A stretch of 62,417 bases of DNA from Pseudomonas sp. Fl4BN1 (GTDB taxonomy: Bacteria; Pseudomonadota; Gammaproteobacteria; Pseudomonadales; Pseudomonadaceae): positions 1-62,417 of the forward strand of contig NZ_JAAARM010000036.1 in the NCBI RefSeq assembly GCF_009908285.1, given 5' to 3'. The first letter of the stretch is position 1, and every line of letters begins with the position of its first letter. Below the pieces are notes generated by a model that saw only the letters and a program-made list of their open reading frames with translations, was not told the DNA's origin and did not search any database. A program made the translations under genes and the position numbers. This document shows positions 18,020 through 26,567 of this stretch, one piece after another.

Positions 18020-18171
18020 GGCGGTTCCTTGCTCGTCTCTCTGAGGATTCGTTACAAAGTATTTCGGTCGCACGGTAGCAACCGAATATGACGCAAAGAC
18101 TACATGAATGCTTCGGGAGTCCACTGCAATGGGCTCGGAAATTTCTGGAAACCTTGTTGGAAATCACTTAT

Positions 18172-18209
18172 CCACAGGCCCGCGCTTGTCTGCTGGAGCG
18201 GGCCTGTGG
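18172..18209 (-). terminator. Inverted repeat after the AtoE-like gene
   Basis: Perfect 12-bp arms CCACAGGCCCGC / GCGGGCCTGTGG with a 14-base loop, nine bases beyond the stop of the minus-strand transporter. There is no U tract. The left arm overlaps a TTATCCACA sequence at 18168-18176. Confidence 0.5.
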
Positions 18210-18217
18210 AGCCACCG

Positions 18218-19636
18218 TCAGGGGATGATCGGGGGCAGGTACGCCAGGGTAGTGCCCAAGGCCCAGAGCAACACCAGCACCAAGGGCGTGTGCACCAGCA
18301 ACTGGACGAAGGAGAAGCCGATCAGGTCCCGGGCCTTCAAGCCCAGCACCCCTAGCAGCGGCAACATGTAGAAGGGGTTGATCAGGTTCGGCAGGGCCTC
18401 GGCAGCGTTGTAGATCTGCACCGCCCAGCCCAGGTGGTATTGCAGGTCATTGGCCACCTGCATCACATAGGGCGCCTCGATGATCCACTTGCCGCCGCCT
18501 GATGGAATGAAGAACCCCAGCACCGCCGAGTACAGCCCCATCAGCAGCGCGTAGGTGTCGTGGGAGGCGATCTGCACGAAGAAGGTCGAGATGTGGTGGG
18601 CCAGGGTCTGGCCATCCACACCCTTGACCACGGTCATCAGCGCGGCAATCGAGCCATACAGCGGGAACTGGATCAGCACCCCGGTGGTGGTGGGCACCGC
18701 CCGGGCCACGGCATCGAGGAAACTGCGCGGGCGCCAGTGCAGCAGGGCACCGGTCATCAGGAACAGGAAGTTGTAGGTGTTGAGCCCGGAGATCGCGGTA
18801 ATCGCCGGCTTGGTGGCGAACTCGTGATACAGCCAGCCGGCGGCCAGCAGCGCCAGGAGAATGGTCAACAGCGGGCTGTATTCCAACCACTCGCCGGGGC
18901 GGGTACGGGGCTGCGGTTTGGGCATGCTGAAACTCGGGTCAACGCCACAGGCTTGTGCATCACGGGCGCTGTTGGGGCCGGGAGCGGTGGCGTAGGCGAC
19001 GATCAGCGAGACGATGATCAGGGCCAGCAGCAGTACCCCCGATTGCCAGAGAAAGATGGTCTGGGTGAAGGGAATTACCCCGGTGATGGCCAGGATCGAC
19101 GGCGGCAGGCTGCCGGGGTTGGCTTGCAGCTGTGCGGCAGAAGACGACAGGCCCAACGCCCAGACAGCGCCGAGGCCCAGGTAGGCGGCGGCACCGGCAG
19201 CGCGGTAGTCCATGCGCAGCTCGGTGCGCCGTGCCAGGGCTCGAACCAGCAGGCCGCCGAACACCAGCGACAGGCCCCAGTTGAGCAAGGACGCAACCAT
19301 GGAAATCAGCGCGACCCAGGCCACTGCCGAGCGGCCGTTCTTGGGGATGCGCGCCAGTTTGTCGATCAGCTTCACCGCCGGCGGCGAACTGGCCACCACA
19401 TACCCGCCGATGACCACGAAGGCCATCTGCATGGTGAAGGGGATCAGGCTCCAGAAACCGTCACCGAAAGCCATCGCGGCCTCGGTGGGCTTGGCGCCCA
19501 TGGCCAGGGTGGCCAGGGTAACGATGATCACCGCCAGTGCGGCGAACACCCAGGAGTCGGGAAACCAGCGTTCGGCCCAGTTCGAGCAGCGCAGGGCGAA
19601 GCGGGCGGAGCGGCTATCTTGAATTTCAGCGGCCAC
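18218..19636 (-). CDS. atoE: Short-chain fatty acid transporter (AtoE family)
   Basis: 472 aa polytopic inner-membrane protein of the AtoE family (PF02667), taking up short-chain fatty acids such as acetoacetate or butyrate. About 11-12 hydrophobic segments are visible, from WVFAALAVIIVTLATLAMG to LLVHTPLVLVLLWALGTT. The SGGGKWIIEAPYV loop is typical of the family. The start is GTG 19636, supported by GAGGT upstream. No atoDAB genes flank it, so the substrate cannot be fixed from context. The 114-bp gap to the rightward Cdd1-like gene contains a small palindrome, CTTAT-GTTT-ATAAG (19654-19667). Confidence 0.86.
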   Translation of the reverse strand: MAAEIQDSRSARFALRCSNWAERWFPDSWVFAALAVIIVTLATLAMGAKPTEAAMAFGDGFWSLIPFTMQMAFVVIGGYVVASSPPAVKLIDKLARIPKNGRSAVAWVALISMVASLLNWGLSLVFGGLLVRALARRTELRMDYRAAGAAAYLGLGAVWALGLSSSAAQLQANPGSLPPSILAITGVIPFTQTIFLWQSGVLLLALIIVSLIVAYATAPGPNSARDAQACGVDPSFSMPKPQPRTRPGEWLEYSPLLTILLALLAAGWLYHEFATKPAITAISGLNTYNFLFLMTGALLHWRPRSFLDAVARAVPTTTGVLIQFPLYGSIAALMTVVKGVDGQTLAHHISTFFVQIASHDTYALLMGLYSAVLGFFIPSGGGKWIIEAPYVMQVANDLQYHLGWAVQIYNAAEALPNLINPFYMLPLLGVLGLKARDLIGFSFVQLLVHTPLVLVLLWALGTTLAYLPPIIP

Positions 19637-19750
19637 GTAGATACCTCGTCTTTCTTATGTTTATAAGGCGGTCGGCCGCCCCAGGCAGAGGCGGCCGAGA
19701 ACTGTGCAAGAATGCGGCAATTGCCACGGACTGCAAAGGACTGAACGCAC

Positions 19751-19984
19751 ATGTCATTTTCCCCTGATGAACGCGCCGCACTGCTCAAGGTCAAGGGTGT
19801 CGGGCCCACGGTGGTGGGGCGCCTGGAACAGCTGGGGATCATTTCCCTGGCGCAACTGGCCGCTGCCGACGCCCTGGACATCGTTACCCAGGCGTCGGCC
19901 CTGGTGGGTTCCAGCTGCTGGAAAAACAGCCCCCAGGCCCGCGCCGCGATCCAGGCCGCGATCGCCATGGCCAAGGGCAACTGA
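19751..19984 (+). CDS. Cdd1-like helix-hairpin-helix protein
   Basis: 77 aa. ALLKVKGVGPTVVGRLEQLGI is a clear helix-hairpin-helix motif; length and overall sequence fit the small Pathogenicity locus (Cdd1, PF11731) family. HhH motifs usually bind DNA without sequence specificity; the role of this family is unknown. Four bases separate it from the MocR-type regulator downstream, so the two are probably co-expressed. Confidence 0.78.
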   Translation: MSFSPDERAALLKVKGVGPTVVGRLEQLGIISLAQLAAADALDIVTQASALVGSSCWKNSPQARAAIQAAIAMAKGN

Positions 19985-19988
19985 AGTC

Positions 19989-21377
19989 GTGAGCCGCGAG
20001 CAGCCCTTTGCCTATCAGGTGGTGTATCGCTACCTGTTGCAGTGGCTCGACAGTGTTGCCAGCGATCAGGAGCAGCGCCTGCCGTCATTGCGTGAGTTGG
20101 CGCAGCGCCTGAAGGTTTCCCTGTCCACCACCAAATACGCTTATGCCCTGTTGGAAGATGAGGGGCGCATCTGCTCACGCCCGCGCCAGGGCTATTTCAC
20201 TCGGGTGAGGGGGCCTGCCCCCTTGACCGAGACCGGCCCTGCGCTGCTCGACAATCTCTATGCCCAGGCCCGCCAACCGGGGCGCCTGGCACTGTGCAGC
20301 GACGCGCCGGCGATGCTGCTGTCGCTGGAGCATCCGTTGCTGATGACCGAGCGCGAACTGGCTCGCCAGTACCCGCGCAACCAGGCGCCGCTGTACCAGC
20401 CCCTGGGCGAGCAGGAGCTGCGCAGTGAGCTGGCCCGGCGTTACACCCGCTCCACTTGCGACTACTGGCAAGCCGACCAGGTGTACCTGGGGGCCGATCT
20501 GCGCAGTGTGCTGGAGGTGTCGCTGCAGGCCCTGGATCTGGCCGGCAACGTGGCGTTGGTGGAGTCCCCCTGTTCCTGGGCGGTCCTGCGCCAGTTGCGG
20601 GCGGCGCGCCTGCGGATCATCGAGCTGCCGCTGAATGCCGCTGGACGCTTCGATCTGCAACAGCTGCAGGACCTGCTCAGACAGCAGCCGGTGCGTGTGG
20701 CAGTGCTGTCCTCAACGGTGAACATTCCCCACGGCAGCCTGATGCCCGCTGCCGACAAACAACAGCTGTGCCAATGGTTCACCGAGCGTGGGGTCTGGTT
20801 GCTGGAGAACGACAGCTATGGCCCATTCAGCTTCGTGCCCGATGCTGCGCGTTATCGGGATTTCGCCGATCCCGAGCGCCTGCTGGTGTTTGCCTGCCTG
20901 GACAAGGTCATTGGTGCCGAAGCGCCCTTCAGCTACGTACTGAGCCGCAGCCTGGGACCGCAGCTGCAGCGGCAGTTTCTCGAACGCTCTTTCCGTCTTT
21001 CGCCGATCCGCCAGAAAGCCGTGGCCCGCCTGTTCAGTTCCGGACGGATCGACCAGCACCTGCTGAAGCTGCGGGGGATGCTGCAGCAGCGCATGGGCCA
21101 GTTGCACCGGCTGCTGGATGAACAGGCGGGGGCACAATTGCATGCCTCGCTCCCGGCGGGTGGCGCAACCTTGTGGGTTGAGGCGCGGCGGCCGGTGGCG
21201 ATGGCGCGGGTGTATGAGCAACTGCTGGCCCAGGGCATCGTGATTGCCCCGGGAGCGATCTTCAGTCAACAAGGGCTGTGGCAGCACCACCTGCGCCTGA
21301 GCTACACCCTGGACTGGAGCAAGGACATTGCTGCCGCCTTGCGCCAGTTGGCCCAGGCAGTGGCTCAGGCGTCCTGA
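19989..21377 (+). CDS. MocR-family (GntR-aminotransferase) transcriptional regulator
   Basis: 462 aa. N-terminal GntR winged helix (about residues 1-75: LPSLRELAQRLKVSLSTTKYAYALLEDEGRI read in parts), then a class I aminotransferase-like domain binding pyridoxal phosphate, with the expected lysine in DKVIGAEAPFSYV near residue 308. MocR regulators sense PLP or amino-acid adducts. Start GTG 19989, four bases after the Cdd1-like stop; the frame is open upstream but overlaps that gene. The 3' end overlaps panB by 13 bases on the other strand. Confidence 0.83.
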   Translation: MSREQPFAYQVVYRYLLQWLDSVASDQEQRLPSLRELAQRLKVSLSTTKYAYALLEDEGRICSRPRQGYFTRVRGPAPLTETGPALLDNLYAQARQPGRLALCSDAPAMLLSLEHPLLMTERELARQYPRNQAPLYQPLGEQELRSELARRYTRSTCDYWQADQVYLGADLRSVLEVSLQALDLAGNVALVESPCSWAVLRQLRAARLRIIELPLNAAGRFDLQQLQDLLRQQPVRVAVLSSTVNIPHGSLMPAADKQQLCQWFTERGVWLLENDSYGPFSFVPDAARYRDFADPERLLVFACLDKVIGAEAPFSYVLSRSLGPQLQRQFLERSFRLSPIRQKAVARLFSSGRIDQHLLKLRGMLQQRMGQLHRLLDEQAGAQLHASLPAGGATLWVEARRPVAMARVYEQLLAQGIVIAPGAIFSQQGLWQHHLRLSYTLDWSKDIAAALRQLAQAVAQAS

Positions 21378-22192
21378 ACCACCCCGTAGCAATGCTTCAG
21401 CTCTGGGAACACGCCGTCCCGAACCTCCGCCGCAAAGTGCTCGCAGGCCTGGCTGATCAGGGCCCCGGCATCGGCGTACTGTTTGACGAAGCGCGGCACC
21501 TGAGGCCCGCCCAGCCCCAGCAGGTCCTCGGTCACCAACACCTGGCCGTCACAAGCTGGGGAGGCACCGATGCCGATGGTGGGCATCGGCGAGAATTCGC
21601 TGATCCGGCGCGCGAGGTTTTCCGCGACCCCTTCCAGCACCAGGCTGAAGGCCCCTGCATCGAGGTGGGCGCGGGCATCCTCTTCGATCTTGCGGGCCGC
21701 CTCGCCATCGAGTCCCTGGGCCTTGAAACCACCCATCTGGTTGACGTACTGCGGCATCAGGCCGATGTGCGCCATGACCGGAATCCCCCGCTGCACCAGG
21801 AATTCCACAGTCGGTGCCAGGGCCTTGCTACCTTCCAGCTTGAGCGCATCACACCCGGTGCGCGCCATGACCTCGGCGCAATTGCGGTAGGCCTGTTGCG
21901 GCGATTCCTGGTAACTGCCGAAGGGCATGTCGGCGATCACGCAAGCCAGCCGGCTGCCGGCCACCACGGCGCGAGTGTGGGCGATGATTTCGGCAAGGTT
22001 CATGTCCAGGGTCGAGGTACGCCCGTAGCCGACCATGGCGGTGGAGTCGCCGATCAGGATGAAGTCGACGAAGGGGTCCATCAGTCGCGCCATATGGCTG
22101 GTGTAGGCGGTAAGGGAGACGATTTTCTGCCGGCCCTTCATGGCCACCAGTTGCGGGACGCTCAGGCGGCGGGTGCGGGTATGTATGCTCAT
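21365..22192 (-). CDS. panB: 3-methyl-2-oxobutanoate hydroxymethyltransferase (ketopantoate hydroxymethyltransferase), solitary copy
   Basis: 275 aa. It catalyses transfer of a hydroxymethyl group from methylene-THF to 2-oxoisovalerate, the first step of pantothenate synthesis. Family features: IVSLTAYTSHMARLMD, the metal/substrate site IGDSTAMVGYGR (usual GDSLGMVVLG), ADMPFGSY, HIGLMPQ and the catalytic Glu in VLEGVAE. No panC lies beside it, unlike the usual panBC operon, so this is probably a second paralog. ATG 22192 has AGGAAA upstream. Divergent from an MFS carrier. Confidence 0.88.
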   Translation of the reverse strand: MSIHTRTRRLSVPQLVAMKGRQKIVSLTAYTSHMARLMDPFVDFILIGDSTAMVGYGRTSTLDMNLAEIIAHTRAVVAGSRLACVIADMPFGSYQESPQQAYRNCAEVMARTGCDALKLEGSKALAPTVEFLVQRGIPVMAHIGLMPQYVNQMGGFKAQGLDGEAARKIEEDARAHLDAGAFSLVLEGVAENLARRISEFSPMPTIGIGASPACDGQVLVTEDLLGLGGPQVPRFVKQYADAGALISQACEHFAAEVRDGVFPELKHCYGVVQDA

Positions 22193-22366
22193 GACGACTT
22201 TCCTGGTTTTGCAGGGGTTGGAAAGTGCCTGATTATTGGCCTGGCGCCGGGGCATTCAATGCACAGGAAAGCGCAGAAAACCGACCCAGGGCAATGGGTG
22301 GGTTGTTCCCCGGAACGTTTGCGTAGACCATGGCGCCTTTGCTTTGTGCCGCCATTGAGTTGCCTT

Positions 22367-23686
22367 ATGACCCCCTCCACTGCAGCGTCGCCGGCGCGGT
22401 TTTCCCGCTCCGACTACAAGACCCTGGGCCTGGCCGCCCTGGGCGGAGCCCTGGAAATCTACGACTTCATTATCTTCGTATTTTTCGCCCTGACCCTGAG
22501 CCAGCTGTTCTTCCCCCCGGAAATGCCCGAATGGCTGCGCCTGCTGCAAAGCTTCGGGATCTTTGTTACCGGCTACCTGGCCCGGCCTCTGGGCGGGATT
22601 CTGATGGCGCACTTCGCCGACCGGCTGGGGCGCAAGAAGGTCTTCAGCCTGAGCATCCTGATGATGGCGCTGCCCTGTCTGCTGATCGGCATCATGCCCA
22701 CCTACGCCCAGATCGGTTACTTCGCGCCCTTGCTGTTGCTCGTCCTGCGGGTGCTGCAAGGTGCCGCCGTGGGCGGTGAGGTGCCCAGTGCCTGGGTGTT
22801 TGTCGCCGAGCATTCGCCACGCGCCCATCGCGGCTACGCCCTAGGCTTTCTCCAGGCCGGGCTGACCTTCGGCTACCTGCTGGGTGCCCTGACCGCGACG
22901 TTGCTGGCGCGGGTGTTCAGCCCCGAGGAAATCCTCGATTACGCCTGGCGTTATCCCTTCCTGCTGGGCGGAGTGTTTGGCGTGATCGGGGTCTGGCTGC
23001 GCCGCTGGTTGAGCGAAACCCCGGTGTTCGTAGCGCTGCAGAACCAGAGCGATGCGGCGGGCGAGTTGCCCCTGCGCACCGTATTGCGCGAGCACCGGCT
23101 GGCGATCCTGCCGGCACTGATCCTCACCTGTGTGCTGACCTCGGCGGTGGTGGTGTTCGTGGTCATCACCCCGACCATGATGCAGAAAAGCTTCGGCATG
23201 AGCGCCAGCCACACCTTTGCCCTGAGCAGCCTGGGCATCGTCTTCCTCAACCTCGGCTGCGTGCTGGCGGGTCTGATCGTCGACCGCCTCGGCGCCTGGC
23301 GCACAGTGATGCTCTACAGCCTGCTGCTGCCCCTGGGAATCGCCGTGCTCTATGGCTGCCTGATCAGCGGCGGTGACTGGATCGGCCTGGCCTATGCCAT
23401 TGCCGGCCTGAGTTGCGGCGTGGTGGGGGCGGTGCCTTCAGTGATGGTCAGCCTGTTCCCGGCACGAATTCGAGTCTCCGGGATTTCCTTCACTTACAAC
23501 ATTGCCTATGCCCTCTGGGCCAGTACCACTCCGTTGCTGTTGATTGCCCTGATGCCCTGGAGCCCTTGGATCTGCGTGATCTACTGCGCGGTGATGGGGG
23601 CGGTCGGGGTGGCCAGTGCCGCCTACTTTGGCGGGCGCGTCGGCGAGGAGCGGCAAGCCTCGGCGCAAGGAGATTGGTGTCGCTGA
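22367..23686 (+). CDS. MFS metabolite:proton symporter (ProP/KgtP type)
   Basis: 439 aa, 12 hydrophobic segments. The motif DRLGRKKVF between TM2 and TM3 and the N-terminal ALEIYDFIIFVFF place it in the metabolite:H+ symporter branch of the major facilitator superfamily (carriers of organic acids, betaine and similar). Conserved RVLQGAAVGGEVPSAWVFVAE lies in TM4. The frame is open far upstream, but ATG 22367 starts the family-typical N-terminus. Divergent from panB with a 174-bp shared control region. Substrate unknown. Confidence 0.83.
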   Translation: MTPSTAASPARFSRSDYKTLGLAALGGALEIYDFIIFVFFALTLSQLFFPPEMPEWLRLLQSFGIFVTGYLARPLGGILMAHFADRLGRKKVFSLSILMMALPCLLIGIMPTYAQIGYFAPLLLLVLRVLQGAAVGGEVPSAWVFVAEHSPRAHRGYALGFLQAGLTFGYLLGALTATLLARVFSPEEILDYAWRYPFLLGGVFGVIGVWLRRWLSETPVFVALQNQSDAAGELPLRTVLREHRLAILPALILTCVLTSAVVVFVVITPTMMQKSFGMSASHTFALSSLGIVFLNLGCVLAGLIVDRLGAWRTVMLYSLLLPLGIAVLYGCLISGGDWIGLAYAIAGLSCGVVGAVPSVMVSLFPARIRVSGISFTYNIAYALWASTTPLLLIALMPWSPWICVIYCAVMGAVGVASAAYFGGRVGEERQASAQGDWCR

Positions 23687-23778
23687 TTGGCCTGGTGAAC
23701 TTTTTTCAGCGGCTAGTGATTGAGCCAAACAGCGAGCTAGAGCCTTCGCCACACCACGCCTGAATCCAGGCTGGAATC

Positions 23779-23802
23779 GGGCTGAAGATTCACCTTCAGC
23801 CC
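23779..23802 (+). terminator. Hairpin after the MFS gene
   Basis: A perfect 9-bp stem GGGCTGAAG / CTTCAGCCC with a six-base loop, then a second small hairpin GCGGG-TTTTT-CCCGC at 23804-23818 whose loop is the T run. Probably ends the transporter transcript. Confidence 0.5.
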
Positions 23803-23822
23803 CGCGGGTTTTTCCCGCTAAT

Positions 23823-23860
23823 CTCCCGGAATGCGCGGCCTGCGCATGGGTTTCCGGGAG
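23823..23860. repeat. Palindrome just upstream of the 166-aa membrane protein gene
   Basis: An outer stem CTCCCGGA / TCCGGGAG and an inner stem ATGCGC / GCGCAT make a 38-base cruciform-like element. Its right arm contains the GGGAG that would serve as ribosome-binding site for the next gene, so folding could hide that site. Confidence 0.5.
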
Positions 23861-23865
23861 CTGTC

Positions 23866-24366
23866 TTGATTCGTTCGACGCTGTGTTCCTTGCGAAATTT
23901 CTCCACCCTGGCGCCGCTGTTGCAAGTGGCTCTGGTGAGCTTTGTGCTGGGGCTGGCGTTTGCCCTGATCCAGGCCTGGACCTGCAATCTGCAGGACTAT
24001 GGTCTGGAAGGTGCCAGCCCCGACGGCCTCATGGCCCGCGTGGTGGCAGTGGAGGCGGAGGCGCTGCTGATCGAGGAGATCGACAGTGGTGAACGCCAGC
24101 GTTTGCGCCTGAATCGAGATTTCACTCAACTCAAGGTGCCGCTTTCACAGCTCTCCGGACAGGTCCTTGCGCTCAGTCACCTGCGGGGCTATTTGCTCAG
24201 TTGCCTGCACGACGACCAGGAGTGGTGTCGTGCCCAGTGTTCCAGAGCCGATCAATGCCAGGAACGCCTGCGCCAGCGCGAGTCCGCCCTGGGCATGTTG
24301 TGTTTTGCCTGGTTCACCAGCCTTGCCTGCCTACTGCTCCAGGCCCTGAAGTCGCGCCAGCCGTAG
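23866..24366 (+). CDS. Small membrane protein of unknown function
   Basis: 166 aa, TTG start behind GGGAG. A hydrophobic segment at about residues 18-38 (LLQVALVSFVLGLAFALIQAW) and another near the C-terminus (LGMLCFAWFTSLACLLLQAL) flank a mainly soluble, Cys-containing middle (CLHDDQEWCRAQCSRADQC). No family recognised. The TTG start and the palindrome covering its ribosome-binding site suggest low or regulated translation. Confidence 0.55.
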   Translation: MIRSTLCSLRNFSTLAPLLQVALVSFVLGLAFALIQAWTCNLQDYGLEGASPDGLMARVVAVEAEALLIEEIDSGERQRLRLNRDFTQLKVPLSQLSGQVLALSHLRGYLLSCLHDDQEWCRAQCSRADQCQERLRQRESALGMLCFAWFTSLACLLLQALKSRQP

Positions 24367-24441
24367 CCGCCCGTGAGTCTTGGCTGGGCGCCGATGATGC
24401 CTACGCTGGCAAGCCTGGGCCGGCATGCGCGGTGGGCATGG

Positions 24442-24861
24442 TTATTGGGCGAGCAGTTGGTCCAGATAGTGGGTGCGCTCATTGCTCAGGCGGGTCACGC
24501 AGAGATTGATCAGGGTGACGTGGGCCGGCTTGCCCGGTTCCACTTCAAAGGCCTCCAGCACGCAGGTGCTGTCGCGGTATTTGATCCAGGCGCGTTGGGC
24601 GTTCTTCAATTTGCCGAGGTATTCCTGCTCTTGCAGCAGGCTGCTGGGGTAGAGGTTGTGGACCCGCTCCAGCAGCGCCTGATAACGCTGGTTCAGGGCG
24701 TCGTCGGCGCGCTCCTTGTCCTGCTGGGCGCAGCGATCAACCTGTTCGCTGACGCTGATCTGGCTGCAGTCCAGCGGTGCCGTCTGGGCCGGCGTCCAGC
24801 CTGCGCCGACCCCCAGCAGCAGGGCAACGGCAAGGCCGGATATCCAAGGCTGATGGTGCAT
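24442..24861 (-). CDS. LprI-like secreted protein (DUF1311 family)
   Basis: 139 aa. Signal peptide (about residues 1-25, HHQPWISGLAVALLLGVGAG), then a domain with the family pattern DCSQ...VDRCAQQDKERADDALNQRYQ...AQRAWIKYRDSTC, with four cysteines. This is PF07007, named for the mycobacterial lysozyme inhibitor LprI; the role in Pseudomonas is unproven. ATG 24861 follows AAGGGA; the frame is open to 24894. Confidence 0.78.
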   Translation of the reverse strand: MHHQPWISGLAVALLLGVGAGWTPAQTAPLDCSQISVSEQVDRCAQQDKERADDALNQRYQALLERVHNLYPSSLLQEQEYLGKLKNAQRAWIKYRDSTCVLEAFEVEPGKPAHVTLINLCVTRLSNERTHYLDQLLAQ

Positions 24862-24947
24862 GGCGGTCCCTTCGCGCTGAGAATGAAGCGGCATTCTACA
24901 GCGCCATCACTCATGCAACAGGGGGGACGCGTTGCGCGCAAGCGTAG

Positions 24948-26318
24948 TTATTGCAGCCAGTGCCAGAGCAGCAGGGTACCCGCCAGGCCTACCAGCGAGA
25001 CGATGGTCTGTAGCACCGACCAGACCCACAGCGTCTGCTTGAGCTGCAGGCCGAAATACTCGCGCACCATCCAGAACCCGGCGTCGTTCACATGGCAGAA
25101 GAACACCGAGCCGGCACCGATGGCCAGGGCCACCAGGGAGCTTTGGGTGGCCGCCAGTCCAGCCATCATCGGCGCCAGGATGCCCGCGGTCGTGGTGGTG
25201 GCAACTGTCGCCGAACCGGTGGCCTGGCGCAGGGCTACGGCGATCAGCCAGGCCAGGAGGATGTACGGCAGGTGCGCACCCTCGGCCACCTTGCTGATGG
25301 TCTGGCTGACCCCGGCATCCAGCAGGGTCTGCTTGAGTCCGCCACCAGCGCCGATGGTCAGCAGCAGCACGGCAATCGGCGCCAGGCTTTTACGCAAGGT
25401 ACTGCCCACCTGATCCCGGGCCATGCCGTTGGCCCAGCCGAGGCAGATCACCGCGGCAATCACCGCAATGCCCAGGGCAATCAATGGCTCGCCGAGAAAC
25501 TTCAGGGTCAGGGCCAGGGTGTTTTCCGGGCTCATGGCCACCTTGGCCAAGGTGCTGCCGAGCATCAGCAGCACCGGCAACAGGATGATCAGCAGCGACA
25601 CGCCGAAGCTCGGCTGGCGCGGGGCCTTGGGCGGGGCGCTGAACAGCGCGCCGAGTTCCGCCGGTTCCTCCACGTGCATGCGTTTGGACAACCAGTTGCC
25701 ATACAGCGGGCCGGCCAGGATCACCGCCGGCACGGCGATGCAGAAACCCAGCAACATGGTCAGGCCGAGATCGGCGTGCAGGGCACTGACCGCGATCAGC
25801 GGGCCCGGGTGTGGCGGCATCAGCGCATGCAGGGTGGTCATCCCGGCCAGGGCCGGAATGGCGATTTTCAGCAGGGGCAAGCCCGAGCGGCGAGCCATCA
25901 CGAAGATGATCGGCACCATCATTACCAGGCCGACCTCGAAGAACAGCGGCAGGCCGATGACCATCGCCACCAGGGCCATGACCCAAGGCAGGGATTTTCC
26001 CTTGCCCAGGCCCAGCAGGGTCGAGGCGATACGGTCGGCGGCGCCGGACTCGGCCATCAGCGCACCGAGCATCGAGCCCAGGGCGATGATGATCCCGGCC
26101 TCGCCGAGAATCGCCCCGGCGCCCTTGCTGAAGGCCTTGGCCACGTCCTCCGGCGGCAGGCCGGCGCCGACCCCGGCGATAAAGGTGCCGATCAGGATCG
26201 ACAGGAACGGCGGCAGTTTGGTGGCGCTGATCAGCACGATGATGGTGGCGATGGCCAGCAGGCAACAGAGAATCAGGCGGGTGTCGTGAATCATCCAGGC
26301 GGCAGTCGATACATCCAA
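24948..26318 (-). CDS. gntP: GntP-family gluconate:H+ symporter
   Basis: 456 aa, polytopic permease of the GntP family (gluconate and related sugar acids). Typical motifs: AGIIIALGSMLGALMAESG, HALMPPHPGPLIA, QATGSATVATTTTAGI and FFCHVNDAGFW. The start is taken as TTG 26318 because GAGGAG sits seven bases before it; ATG 26294 is eight codons further in without a visible ribosome-binding site. No gluconokinase or gntR gene lies next to it, so the physiological substrate is uncertain. Divergent from czcD. Confidence 0.87.
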   Translation of the reverse strand: MDVSTAAWMIHDTRLILCCLLAIATIIVLISATKLPPFLSILIGTFIAGVGAGLPPEDVAKAFSKGAGAILGEAGIIIALGSMLGALMAESGAADRIASTLLGLGKGKSLPWVMALVAMVIGLPLFFEVGLVMMVPIIFVMARRSGLPLLKIAIPALAGMTTLHALMPPHPGPLIAVSALHADLGLTMLLGFCIAVPAVILAGPLYGNWLSKRMHVEEPAELGALFSAPPKAPRQPSFGVSLLIILLPVLLMLGSTLAKVAMSPENTLALTLKFLGEPLIALGIAVIAAVICLGWANGMARDQVGSTLRKSLAPIAVLLLTIGAGGGLKQTLLDAGVSQTISKVAEGAHLPYILLAWLIAVALRQATGSATVATTTTAGILAPMMAGLAATQSSLVALAIGAGSVFFCHVNDAGFWMVREYFGLQLKQTLWVWSVLQTIVSLVGLAGTLLLWHWLQ

Positions 26319-26567
26319 GGCGGGACTCCTCAATCGGCTATTTTTGTCTGTAACTTTTTGTTTCACTTTTTCTGGAGGATAGCCGAGATGCCTGCCACAG
26401 AGGGGCTTTGCCCGGTTTTGGTGCATTGATTAGCCAGCTAACAATATCGCTGCCATGGATAACCGCCAGATAACCGCACGATGACAATCCGTTCATCCAG
26501 CGCAGGTACAACGGGCAATCGAACTATCATCAGGTCGACGCTTGTTGAAGCCACAGGAGGATGTTCC

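Noticed and set aside
19704..19988. Extension of the MocR regulator through the Cdd1-like gene
   Set aside because: Same-strand overlap in another frame of a better-supported small gene; GTG 19989 begins the GntR domain.
21278..22366. Extension of the MFS carrier through the panB region
   Set aside because: Antisense to panB; family N-terminus begins at ATG 22367.
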